NCBI GenBank assembly: GCA_029216955.1
Contig: JANAVB010009599.1
Span: 3,147,053-3,211,052 of the forward strand
Source: Iris pallida
Taxonomy: Eukaryota > Streptophyta > Magnoliopsida > Asparagales > Iridaceae
DNA length: 64,000 bases
Reading direction: 5' to 3'
Part shown: positions 22,527-34,394 of the stretch, piece after piece
Numbering within the stretch: the stretch's first letter is position 1
Layout: each line of letters begins with the position of its first letter
Notes under the pieces: generated by a model
Databases searched by the model: none
What the model saw: the letters and a program-made list of their open reading frames with translations, nothing else
Told to the model about the DNA's origin: nothing
Translations under genes and position numbers: made by a program

Positions 22527-23781
22527 CTAGATCTCCTCGATCGGTTCATCCCCAAAATTGTAATACTGCAATGCCGCTATCATTTCTTCATCATTTTGAG
22601 ATATTTTGTACGGGATAGGGGCTATAGGAGGGTTAATTATTGAAGGAGCTAGAACTTCTAGAAAAACATACATTGAAGTTAACATTTCCTCAAGAACTGT
22701 GACCCTTGGAGCGTCATTAGTAACCGAGGGCGATATTAAACCAGTTGAGGCAAACCCTGCTAATGTCCTTGTAGGTAAGGAAATGGTGATCCCAATGATT
22801 ACTGGTTCTGAAGCAGTAATCGGAGGGGTATCCGCTGTAGTAGCTGGAGCTGGAGCACTGGTTGATGGAGGCTTTGGAGACAAAAAAATATTAATACAAA
22901 TGGCTAACGGGTTAATATCTAATAACTCTTGCTGGACTGAAAGAGTAAGAATATCACCTTTTAGAAACGGTGGATCTTGTGATGGCAATGGTGGTTCTTG
23001 ATGAACAGGAGACTACCTCGACGATAATGGAATAGGCGAAACTCTAGTTTTCTCCCTAACAACTCTAGTCACCAATAATTTCCTTCTTGTTTTACGCTTA
23101 AGCAACATTTGGGGTGATGCTTCAGTTCCAGAAGGTTCATCTTGCGCAATCGGCTCCCTACTTATTTCTTCAGTAGAAACCCTACTTTCCTTATGATAGG
23201 AGATAGGGTTGTTCCCCTGAAAGAGGATGTTCCTCCAGGCGAAAGTCCCGCCTCCAAATATCGTGTCTGGGCCCTTATCCTTGCTATGGGCTTCTCAGCA
23301 ACAGTCGTTTCTTTCTTCTTCTTTCCTTTCCTTTTAGCATCAGAAAGAAGTTTTTCATGAATTGTCTGGGAAGATGAAGTCCCAGTCTTCTGTTTCTTAC
23401 TACCCTCTTCACGGGGTATTTTTTTTTGTATTTTTTTAAAGAGCCGTGCAGTGCACCTTGTACTTCGTCATGGAAACCGGCAGTTGTAACCTCTAAAGGT
23501 GCGTCAGCGGGAACGTCCTTTTTAGCTTCGGCAAAATTTATAGTTGTCTCAGTCCCTCCTCGTGACCTTCTAATACTAACAAAGCTATCAGATAAATAAA
23601 AAACCTTGAAGAAGGTGTTGGCCGAAGTGTAGAAATTCGCATATGAACTCAATATACGCGGGCTAGCTTCAAAAGTAACCGAAGGCATAGTAAATACAGG
23701 TTTAGTGCCTCTCGTACTATAGTACCTCCATGCTCGAGCACCGTCGATCAAATATCCGTAAGCTTGAAGGCTGGTAATGGC
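22527..23781 (-). pseudogene. Decayed coding region of unknown function
   Basis: Two long minus-strand frames, 23,284-23,751 and 22,527-22,988, with readable sequence between in a third frame suggest one protein of roughly 400 aa. The N-terminal part is compact (GARAWRYYSTRGTKPVFT, FEASPRILSSYANFYTSA, RSRGGTETTINFAEAKKD). The middle is Lys/Arg-rich; the C-terminal part is Pro/Thr/Ala-rich and ends NDEEMIAALQYYNFGDEP. A run of eight T at 23,421-23,428 marks a likely frameshift. I do not recognise the family. Position beside the LTR edge at 22,209 suggests it is part of an LTR or of a gene captured next to it. Confidence 0.5.
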
Positions 23782-24524
23782 ATGTAAAACCCCTAAATTT
23801 TTAGGATTTTTTTTATTATTTAAAAAGACTTAAAAATGAATTTATGCAATTTATGATTTTATTAGAAATGATCTTAGCCATTGTTGACTTTTAGAGCACT
23901 AGACGACCATGAACTTTGGCACGGAAGTTGTAGCAGTGTACTTTGACCAGTATATTAGCCATGTCGTGGGAGGCCTAGCCATAGTTCTGTCCAAACTAGG
24001 AACACCAGGCCAAGTTATGAATTAACTTATTTAAATTATTTTAATTAAATATTATTTTATATATTGATTTTTAGATGACCCGGTTTGTCCAATTCAGCCC
24101 GAACTGGGCCCGAACCAAATTTAAGCCCATGTGAGCATGTGGGGTGACCAAGGTGGCCATGTAGGAATATTTTGTGTATGTACAAATATTTTTAAATTAT
24201 TTTAGAACTTGTTGAATATTTATTGACTTTTGGTACAAAATCTATATTTTATTAATAAAATAATATTTTACAAAATTTTACAAGTTCTGGACCCGGATGA
24301 GGGTGTACGGTATAAGTTCACCCATTGGGACGAGTTTATTATTTTATTATTATTATAGTTATTTTGTGGAGATTTAATAAACATGTTTATCCTATTTAAA
24401 TATTATTATTATTTTGAGTTGATTTATTAAGGATTGAATTTATATATATATGTAGATATGTTTAAATATATTAAATATTTGGATATGTGACATCTAAATT
24501 ATTATTTGGATTTAAATAGAATTT

Positions 24525-24934
<410 letters not shown>

Positions 24935-25041
24935 GTAGGCCAAACACCAGAGTATAGGCCAGACACCAGAGTATAGGCCTGCTAGAGAAGAGATGAATAA
25001 TCTGAGGCAAGGACGGACATTCACCATGACAGTGCTAGACA

Positions 25042-25044
25042 CCC
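25042..25044. other. CACTA target-site duplication, left copy (CCC)
   Basis: CCC directly precedes CACTAC at 25,045 and matches CCC at 34,631-34,633 after GTAGTG. Three bases is the usual target duplication of CACTA elements. Confidence 0.85.
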
Positions 25045-25475
25045 CACTACTAAAATAACCCAGATTAGCGACGTCAGGAGACGTCGCTAAATACAGGAAA
25101 TACGTCGCTAACAATGATTTGCGACGTATTTAGCGACGAAAAACCTACGTCGCTTATAGGCAAGTCGCAGATGGCAATTTAGTCGCCAAACGTCGCTATT
25201 TGCGACGCGTAGTTAATTGTCGCTAGACGTCGCAAAATGAGCAACAGATAGCGACGTATCAGTACGTCGCCAACATTGCGACGTAAAGCGACCACTAGCG
25301 ACGCTTCAAAAGTTTATAAATGATGACGAGGCATGGCATCCACGTGGCCACGTGGGCAATATAGCGACGTATAGTAGCGTCGTCGGGCGACGTAACATCG
25401 CTAGTTAGCGACGTATAGCGACGTCTGTGTGACGTCGCAGTACGTCGCAGAACGTCGCTATCCGTCGCTAATATT
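25045..25475. repeat. CACTA 3' subterminal repeat array
   Basis: Some 25 copies of GCGACG or CGTCGC, many inside the longer unit ACGTCGCTA or its inverse TAGCGACGT, in both orientations. In En/Spm such subterminal motifs are the binding sites of the TNPA protein; here the binding role is inferred. The last ~30 bp at the outer end form the terminal inverted repeat. Confidence 0.85.
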
Positions 25476-25486
25476 AAAAAAAAATT

Positions 25487-25864
25487 TCAAAAAAATATAA
25501 TTGATATTTTTGTTATGCTGTGTGTCTGTGTTTACAGTGTGTGTGAAGTGCAGTATTCGAACCATCGACAGTTTCGCTTACTGTTGTATGTTTTATCTTG
25601 GATAGAAAGAGCAACAGTTCAGGGTGCACTTCTCAAAGCTTCCTCTTCACGTCCTTCACCTTCTCGGGAACCTTTACGACGTCCGAGAAAGTGAAGGACG
25701 TGAAAATGAAGCTCTCAGAAGTGCACCCTGAACTGTTGCTGTTTCTATCCAAGATAAAACATACAACAGTAATAGAAACTGTCGATGGTTCCGAACACTG
25801 TATTTCACATTCACTGTAAACACAGACACACATCATAACAAAAATACACAATATATTTTTTTAA
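25487..25864. repeat. ~380-bp near-perfect inverted repeat (hairpin)
   Basis: The arms pair about a centre at 25,675. The inner stem CACGTCCTTCACCTTCTCGG (25,648-25,667) faces CCGAGAAAGTGAAGGACGTG (25,683-25,702) across a 15-base loop. Pairing continues outward through GCAACAGTTCAGGGTGCACT, ACTGTTGTATGTTTTATCTT and TATTTTTGTTATG (25,505-25,517 against 25,834-25,846), with a few mismatches and one-base gaps, into the AT-rich flanks. It lies between the 3' subterminal array and the second gene. Confidence 0.9.
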
Positions 25865-26144
25865 AATTTTGGCAGAATCTCCTTTGTATATCAGATCATC
25901 GCTTATAGCCCAGCGTAGGTATATTTGTCATCCCGTCGCAGATATCACAAAGTAAATATCACAATAAAAATAGGAGGCAGTGCAAAGTAAATATCACAGA
26001 TACACATCCTCACAAACATCCAATAGAGTCAAATAAAAATAAAAGATGATAAAAAGTCTCCCACCAAGTGTATAAACAACAGTGTATGAATAAACAATTT
26101 GCCCATATGGCCAATACATACAAGTCATAAAAAAACTAATAAAA

Positions 26145-28190
26145 TCACTGCGGACCCCTGCCGCGCAACTGGGATAGAATGTAGTCATACTGCTCCTGGG
26201 TGAGCTGTACCGTAGGGGCAGTAGGAGGCAGTACAATATCTGGAGTCGGCGCCGGAGGCAGTACAGTATCTGGAGTCGGCGCCGTCGATGGACCCGAAGG
26301 ACGTACCTGCTCCAGCTCTCGCAGTCGCTCACCATGCGCAGCAAGGGTACTCACCACCTTCTCAGTATACTGAGTGAGTGAGAGAGAAAGGCTCCTGTGC
26401 GATCCGTCCAGCTCGACCTGTCTACGCTCTGTGCGCTGCGTAGACTCGGTGAGCGTCTACAAGTTGGCAGCTGCAGCCTGATGCAGACTCATCAGCTCCT
26501 GTATACTGCGCTCGACCGCATCAAATCGTCCGGTGACGATCGGAGGGTCGGATCGTCGCTCGACCGCATCAGAAATCTGCTGCTGTAACTCGTGACGCAG
26601 CTCCTCGATCTGACGACGAACATCCTCAGCTCGTGACGACGCCTGCGTAGCCGGAGACTGCGCACTGACAGAGGGGGCCCGGGATGACTCCGAAGCCAAA
26701 TACGCGCCGTAGGATCCCGTACCGTAGTACGTACCCTTCTGAAGACCGCCAACGGCGGTCATCCAGAGCTCGTCCGGCGATGGCTCTGCAGGCGGCTGGA
26801 AGGAAGTACCAGCTCCTCCCTCTGCTTGCGCACTAGCAGCAGCAGCAGCATCAGCCGCCTCCTTCTGTAGCCGAACAAACTCGGCCTAGAACATGTTTGC
26901 TAACGTGTAAGTATTTACTAAAGTCTATATTGATATCTATTTTCCTATTTTCTAAATTATAGTCAGTTAATATTAGTTGAATAGAACGTACATATGCCTG
27001 CGTCACCCTCTCGTCAATGAAGTCTCCAGCCCTCCGATGGGTGACCAGGAAGACGGTCACCATGTTCGGGTCCTCACCCTTCTTTACCTGTTAAAATATA
27101 TTATCTATTATTAGTATTAAACATTATATCGAACTATATATAAATTAATGTCCGTCATAGGAAACGTACCAGACGACGAAAATGCTCCGTCATCGGAATG
27201 GAGCCACCACACCACTTACCGGCGCTCGACCACGCCACCTTGGCCTTCTCAGATCGCTCCTGGTACTGGCGCTCGCTGAATCTAGCCTTCATCGCAGTCT
27301 ACTGCTCTGGCGTAATCCAACCCTGGATCGGACGTCCGGCACGATCAGGACGCTTCTGGTCGTCGATCGCATCACGGATGAGCTTGGCTATGACGGCAGA
27401 AAATTGGCCCTCGATCCTCGTCGCCCGGTGTGGTGGATAGAAATAGGTCCTCTACAAGAAGTAAAATACAAAAGTTGTATAATATACACAAATGATTATT
27501 AAAATTTAAAAATAAATAAATTTTTTACCTTGAAGTGGGCGAACCAAAAGGCTTTCCTATCTGCGGGAGCATCTGAGTAGTTGAGCCAAGGCCCACCATA
27601 GTTCTGCCTCACAAATGTCCCCAGCTGTCTCTGTACTGCAGAAGGCCGATATCTATACAATAATAATTTTTCATGAATATATATGTACATATAATCATTT
27701 GAGAAATATATAATAATTAATTAACTTACTTCATAGGCCCGTCCGTCCAAATCTCCACACGCGTCTCGCCCGGGGGAGCGCATGGAGGGTCGTTCTCATC
27801 TCCTGCCTGGGCAGGATCAGTCTGATCGCCGTCCTCCATATGATCGGCGTGGGCTCCCTCCATAGAGCCGTCGACAGTAGGAATGCTGGACGGGGGATCA
27901 GGGATGCTGGACGCGGGATCAGGAAGGCTGGACGACGAGGGAGGAGTCGCCAACCTGCTAGAACTGCCCTGTCCCGGTAATGGACCGGGAACAGGAAGGC
28001 TGGACGACGAGGGAGGAGTCGCCAACCTGCTAGAACTAGCCTGTCCCGGTAATGGACCGGGAACAGAATGGTACACTGGCGTACTCGGAGATGAGGATGA
28101 GGGTACGGAACTGCCCTCTCCATCCCCAGCCCGAGGCTGACGGGACTGCCTAATATATAATCCTCCGCGTCGTCCAGATGGTCTAGTCAT
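26145..28190 (-). pseudogene. CACTA second gene, Ptta/En/Spm family (five exons, two stops)
   Basis: I place exons at 28,190-27,730, 27,652-27,529, 27,451-27,170, 27,087-26,992 and 26,885-26,145. All introns are GT-AG and all phases agree: exons 1+2 make 195 codons, then 94, 32 and 247 including the stop. Exon 1 is Ser/Pro-rich with a 72-bp in-frame tandem duplication (27,922 and 27,994) giving two SSSRLATPPSSSSLP units. Exons 2-4 carry the family core (RQLGTFVRQNYGGPWLNY, KAFWFAHFK, FSERQYQERSEKAK, VTVFLVTHRRAGDFIDERV). Exon 5 is Gln/Glu-rich and probably coiled coil (EDVRRQIEELRHELQQQI). In-frame TAG stops lie at 27,299-27,301 and 26,457-26,459. In En/Spm the comparable gene makes the subterminal-binding protein. 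Confidence 0.85.
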
Positions 28191-28378
28191 ACCTGACAAT
28201 AAAACAAAAAAACATATTTATATGATAGACATCACAGATTTTTGAAAAATATCATAGTCAAAAAGTGTCACTGAAGTGTCAATAAAAGTGTCAATAGAGT
28301 GTCACTGAAGTGTCACAGATTTATATGATAGAAGTGTCACTAAAGTATCAAATATGATGATAAAACAAACGTACAGAT

Positions 28379-31300
28379 TTAATCCTCTTCTGAAAATTCA
28401 TCTAGTTCGTTTAGCTCATCTTCTTCTTCTTCTTCTTCTTCTTCTTCTTCTTCTTCTTCCTCCTCTACATCTTCACTTTCATCTGCATCTTCCTCTTCAG
28501 ATAATTCTACTTCTTCTACACAATTAGATGTGTAATAGGAAACTTCCGTCGTGTCCACTTCTATAATATTTGTTACAAGAGGTAGTTCATCCTGTTGATA
28601 AGCTATATCGTCAACCTCAAAGGTATTTCTAGCTTTGGTCTTGCATACTGCCCACCAGTCCGACCTTGTTGTTCCCCGTTTAGGATAACTTGTGAAGTAC
28701 ACGAGCTGAGCCTGACTTGATAGGACAAATGGTTCATAGGCTTGATATCGACGCTGATAGTTTATATCAACAAGACCGTGCTTGTCTACTTTCCAACCTT
28801 GACCTTCAATCGGATCGAACCAATCATACCTGAATAACACAATCTTAGCAGGCTCTATTCCATAACTATATGTCAGCTCCACGATCTCCCGTAACACGCC
28901 ATAGAAATCGTTGCCCGCATCAACATCTTTGTAGTTCGAAGATCTGATACACAAACAGCTGTTTTTGGTGTAATCGAGATCCACAAAGTTGTCTCTGATC
29001 GGGCAAGTTGTTGACTTGAACCTAAACCCATTAACACAGTAGCTTGGCCATATTTTTGCAGCATAAATTGGTCCCTTGGCTAGCGTTCTAATAGACTCAT
29101 TCTCAAGTCTTGCGTATGGACGATCGACCTAAATACCACGAAAGAAGCAATTAAGCTCATTCTCAATCAAGTGCATATACAAAAAGGTAATTACAGAGTT
29201 CTCAAGTCTTACATATGCACTCAACCATGATGGAAAATAATGCCTCATTTCTTGTTCTAGTTCTTCTTCTGTTATGTGTGGCCTACCCGACCTCACATCA
29301 TCATTAAATATGCTGAAAACAACATCGTTCAATTAATGTAATAGTATAATAATTAATACTATTAAAATAATATAGACGTATTAATTACTTACTCCTCCAG
29401 TTTCTCTACTTCCTCCTCGTCGCAGTTGAGTAATACATACACCTGAGCAGCCCTTAGCTCATCATCGTTCAGATATCTCTTTTTCATCTTACCCGATGGC
29501 TTTCCTGGAGCATTGAATACCTTCAGTATTGTATCATTACTTTCATGATCTCCCTCGTCGTTTCTGGAAGCTCTCGTTCTATTAGTTGCAATATGAGGCT
29601 TGAAATACATCGAACAAAAGTTTGTAATCTCCTCGAGAACATAGGCTTCACAAATAGAACCCTCGACCCGTGCCTTATTTTTCATCTTTCTTTTTAGGTG
29701 ATTCAAATGTCGCTCGAACGGGTACATCCATCGATATTCGACGGGTCCACCAACACGTACCTCATAGGATAGATGAATCGACAAATGCTCCATAGAGTCG
29801 AAGAATCCAGGAGGAAACACCCTCTCTAGCTTGTATAGTGTTACCGCAATGTCCTTCTCTTGTTTTTCTAGACGATCAACGAGCAATTTCTTAGAACAAA
29901 GATCCCTGAAGAATATGCTAAGCTCCGTCAATGGATCCCAAACTGCCTGCGGTAAGAATTTCTGAAATGCAATCGGAATTAACCTCTCCATGAATACGTG
30001 ACAATCGTGGCTCTTCATACCCGTCAATTTGTTTTCCTTCGGATCGACACATCTTCTCAGATTTGACACATATCCGTCTGGAAATTTTAGGCCCTGGATC
30101 CACCGACAAAGTCTCACTTTATCCTCCTTATCCAGCGAGAAAATTGACTTCGGAAGGAACTGTTTTCCATTCTGCTGTATCAAATGCAACGCAGGGCGTT
30201 TGCATATTTCTTTTAAGTCCAACCTGGCCTTGGGATTGTCTTTCGTTTTTCCCTTTACGTCCATCACAGTATTAATTATGTTATCAAACACATTCTTCTC
30301 AATATGCATGACATCAAGATTATGTCTGATCAGATTGGTACTCCAGTATGGCAGATCCCAGAATATGCTCCTCTTTGTCTAGTTATGAACTCTACCAAAT
30401 CCATCGCACTTGTACCCAGTTGTAGGATCTTCGATAGCACTTGGAAAATCTTTAACCTCCTCCCATATCGTGTCTCCGCACCACCTTGGCGGTGGATCAC
30501 CCTTCTCTACAACGCCGGCACGGAAAGCATTCCTGTTCCTTCTGAACGGATGAACTTTTGGCAGAAATTGCCGATGACAATCAAAGAAGCACGGTTTTCT
30601 GCCGTGTTTCAAACGGGAAGCCTTACTACGGTCCATGCAATACGGACATGAGAGACGGCCATGAGTGCTCCATCCAGATAACATTCCATAGGCCGAAAAG
30701 TCGTTGATGGTCCACATAAGGGTTGCCTTCATCTGAAAATTCTGCTTCCTGGAAACATCGTACGTGTTAGCGCCTCCTTCCCATAACTGATTCAACTCAT
30801 CTATCAAAGGCTGTAAGTACACGTCAATGTTCCTCTTAGGATTGTTCGGACCAAGAATTATAACGGTTAGAAACATGTACTGAGTCTTCATGCACATCCA
30901 AGGTGGTAGGTTATACGGAGTAACAATCACAGGCCAACACGAATACTGGGATCCCGAAAGACCAAAAGGAGTAAAACCGTCAGAAGATAGTCCCAACCTG
31001 ACATTTTGCAGATCTGAAGCAAAATCTGGATACACTCGATCAAAGTGCTTCCACGCTTCTCCATCGGATGGGTGATCCAACACTCCTTCAATCTGTTCTC
31101 GCATGTGCCAATTCATATTTTCGGCCGTCTCTTTCACCATAAATAATCTTTGCAACCGCGGCGTTAAAGGCAAGTAGTGCATTGAATCGGTCGGTCTTCT
31201 TGTACCGGTAGACCTTCCTGTACTAGTTGTCTTATAGCGATCAGCACCACAAAATCTGTACACATCTGCGTCCTTGTCGTCTTTGTAGTACAGCATGCAC

Positions 31301-32055
31301 CCATTGCGACAGGAATCAATTTTCTCGTATCCCATCCAGAGTGATCTCACCATCCTCTTAGACCGGTAGAAGTCTTTAGGCAACTTAGCACCCGCCGGCA
31401 AGATCTCTATAATCAACTCCAACACTCGGTTGTAGCATTCTTGCGACATGTTAAAATCTGCCTTAATGCTCAACAGTCATGTAACCACCTCCAACGGTGA
31501 ATGATCCTCACAACCAGGATACAATGGAGTCCTTGTATTCTCCAACAACTCCATAAACTGTGCAGCATCGGCGTTCGGTGCCTCCTCAGGTGCATCATGA
31601 ACGAAACTAGGCCCCGCAGCGTCGAAAACCATGTTCACGCACCCGTCGTCGTATGCATGATTATCTGAAACAAAATTAGGTCCTGCATGCATATACGGCT
31701 CAACATAAGGCTCCGGCTCTGATGCTAAAGACACAAGTTCTCCATGTGCGGTCCACTGATAGTAATTAGGCGTAAAACCCCTCGAGTACAAATGATATGT
31801 CACTTCCACTTCTGGATAATATTTCACGTTATGACATTTCACACACGGACACTTAATTTTGGTATCGTCCATGTACTGAGGGAATGCCTTAGCAAACTGC
31901 AGGAACTGCTCTACTCCCGCTATGTATTCATCCCGCACACCACATATATCATCAGCACGACGATTGTACATCCATGAACGATTCCGCAAGTAGTAATTCA
32001 TATCCATTTGGAAATAATTCTGCAAAGATGGACACACATTATCCAACAGGCACAA
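28379..32055 (-). pseudogene. CACTA transposase, TNP2 type (three exons, two stops)
   Basis: Exons 32,055-29,393, 29,312-29,213 and 29,128-28,379 join in phase (2,663 + 100 nt = 921 codons, then 250). Domains in order: a transposase-associated domain (RSWMYNRRADD, KCPCVKCHN, HLYSRGFTPNYYQWTAHGE), the TNP2 transposase core (YRSKRMVRSLWMGYEKID, PLTPRLQRLF, WSTHGRLSCPYCMDRSKA, NLDVMHIEKNVFDNI), a DUF4218-type region (MKSHDCHVFMERLIP, YRWMYPFERHLNHLK) and a DUF4216-type region (DYTKNSCLCIRSSNYKDV, ILFRYDWFDP). The C terminus is acidic, built by a (CTT)n microsatellite at 28,413-28,458. In-frame stops are TGA at 31,477-31,479 and TAG at 30,379-30,381. The start could instead be the Met at 32,007. 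Confidence 0.9.
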
Positions 32056-32099
32056 ATTCGTATATTATGTCTTATTATGGGACACACATTAGTAGCGGA

Positions 32100-33152
32100 C
32101 AGTTACTAATAACAATGATATGCAATCTAGGTCAAACTAGGTTGTACTAAGTCAAACAAGGTCAAGCTAAGTCAAACAAAGTCAAACAAAGTCAAACAAA
32201 GTCAAACAAGGTCAAACTAGGTCAAACTAGGTTGTACTAAGGCCAAATAGTCAACCTTGGTCAAACAAGGTCAAATCTAAGTCAAATATCCTATTTCTAG
32301 TCATGACCTACCAAGTAATGAGCAATAGTGAGTTACCAAAGCAAACTGAAACTAAAACTAGTATCTGGGTGTCATTTAAACAACTAAAACTAGTATCTGG
32401 ATGTCATTTAACAAACATGAAGACAACAAAGTCAAACAAGGTCAAGCTAAGTCAAACAAAGTCAAACAAGGTCAAACTAGGTCAAGGGTTGACCTATAGT
32501 TGACTTTGTCAATCTTAGTCCAATCTAGGTCAGATGTTTACTCTACTTTAACTTTCAGTTAAAATAGTCAACCTTGGGGGTGACTACTATTTCATATAAT
32601 TTTAAAGTATCGGCCGATACCGATCCGATACGGCCGATACCGATACGGTTTGGCATGTTCCGATCCGATACCGACCGATACCAAATATTGACCGATACCG
32701 ACATTGGGGGTCTTTGTTCCGATCAATTCAAGTACCAATAATGACCAAAGTCAACTCAAGCTATCTCATACACACAAGTAATATCTATATAGATATATAC
32801 ATATAATATTTATATATAGGCATGTATATACTATATGCCTATATTACAAGACAAGGCAACTTTCATGCCTTCATATATTTAGACACTCTAACATAGGCTA
32901 TATGCCTATATCACATATGAGTTACATGATATAGTTATGTATATATGTATACAATACCATCTAGGCTATGTGTACGTGTCCAACATAATGTCGATGTACA
33001 AGGGTGGAATGAACTAAAAAGGTAATCCTTCAACCAAACAATACCTAATCTATATGTCAGTCATGGGACTGAACAACTGAATACAAGACAAATAATAGTA
33101 CTGGAACTAAATAAATGCCTGGACTGATATGAAGAGATAATATGGACTGCAA

Positions 33153-33215
<63 letters not shown>

Positions 33216-34030
33216 ATATGAGGAAACAATGCACAAACTGTTCTCAGATTGACACGTATATATATGTGTGTGTGTCATGTGTGTGGTGTGCTAACAGTGT
33301 GTGTGTACAATAGGGTGTATGTATATAGGGTAAAGTGTGCCATGTGTGTGTACATAACATGGGCTAGGTGTCTTAATGTGTGTGTGTACATAGGAATCAA
33401 TAGTGTGAGTGAATTAGCTATTCTCGATTTTGAGTGTAATGTGAGTGAGCTATAAGAGAAATAGTATACACAAACAATGTATCAATCTCAGGAAAATCAG
33501 TAGATAGCAGTAGTGTGTGTTTATATTCTCAGGTTACACTTATGTGTGTGTGTAGATAGGTGTAAACAGTGCATAATTTCTCGAGAAAATTCAGTGTAAT
33601 ATGTGTGTGCTAATATGTGAAAACAGTGTATTAAAACTGTTCTCAGTTTTGACAGTCAATGGCATACGAAAACCCAAGAATCCCCAATCAATGTGAACCC
33701 TAACATGCACATTAATTCTCAGAGAAGATATGGGATTAATCATAATGGTTTAATCATTCAAAATTAGTTTAAACCAATGTTAATCTCAGAAAATTAATAT
33801 ATAGTGAACTACGTATCAGAAAATTGGGGATAAACCAAATTCGAAATCCAAATTCAATTAATAGCAAAATCTAATGGTTGGTAATGATATGTGTATGTGT
33901 CATAGAGTCACACGTGTCGAGTGTCCACCAAAACAGGACACAATCGTGTCCAAATTATTTTTTAACACACACGAACACAAATGACACAGTGCAGTCTCGT
34001 GCACGTGTCCACGTGTGTGTGTCCGTGTCT
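32100..34030 (-). repeat. Chromovirus LTR-like sequence inside the CACTA 5' region
   Basis: Landmarks occur in the same order as in the left LTR of element IV: a GTCAA-rich cluster, a TATGCC-rich block, an AT tract (33,153-33,213), a long GTGTGTG-rich block with ...CATGTGTGTG..., a TTAATCTCAG/ATTCGAAATC block (33,782-33,850) and a CACGTGTCC/GACACAA-CGTGTCC block (33,910-34,020). The first and last parts of an LTR are not present. The orientation is the same as that of the transposase gene, which starts just to the left. Confidence 0.55.
32608..32712. repeat. CCGATAC cluster
   Basis: About twelve copies of CCGATA in 100 bp, in units such as CGGCCGATAC and GACCGATACC, next to the GTCAA cluster. 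It is comparable in position to the AAGGTAT cluster of the 18.7-22.2 kb LTR. Confidence 0.65.
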
Positions 34031-34350
34031 GTGTGTGTGTGTGCGTGTGTGTGTGTGTCCGTGTCTGTGTGTGTGTGTACGTGTGTGTCCGTGTCCGTGT
34101 GTGTCCGTGTGCGTGTGTGTGTGTCCGTGGGAGAGGAGGAGAAAGGAGAGGAGTTAGGTTAGGGTTTACCTGAGGAAGAAGAGGAGGAGGTCGGATTGGG
34201 GGAGGAGGAGCTCGAGGAGGAGGATCTCGAGGAGGAGGAGCTCGCCGGAGGGGGAGGGAGTCGCCGGGGGGGAGGGGGTCGCCGGGGGGGGGGGGCACTG
34301 ACAGAGGGGAAGGGAGTCGCCGGAGGGTGGGGGGGGGAAATGAAATTTTC
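34011..34350. repeat. GT-rich then G/A-rich tract at CACTA 5' side
   Basis: 34,011-34,130 is a degenerate (GT)n with GTCC/GTGC interruptions; 34,130-34,340 is purine-rich (GAGGAGG units, G-runs of up to ten at about 34,288-34,297). The G-runs could form quadruplexes. A GTTAGGGTT element is at 34,157. No gene seen. Confidence 0.7.
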
Positions 34351-34394
34351 GGGTTTTCGAATGAGAATGAGGGGGAAAGAAGGCAGCTGCGTGC

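Noticed and set aside
22606..23001. 131-aa plus-strand ORF
   Set aside because: Antisense shadow of the more protein-like minus-strand frame at 22,527-22,988.
25598..25851. Two overlapping, similar ORFs on opposite strands
   Set aside because: They resemble each other because they lie on the two arms of the hairpin.
28379..32055. Three separate genes for the transposase region
   Set aside because: The frames are in the same phase and split only by TGA and TAG, and the remaining gaps are GT-AG introns that keep the phase; one gene fits better.
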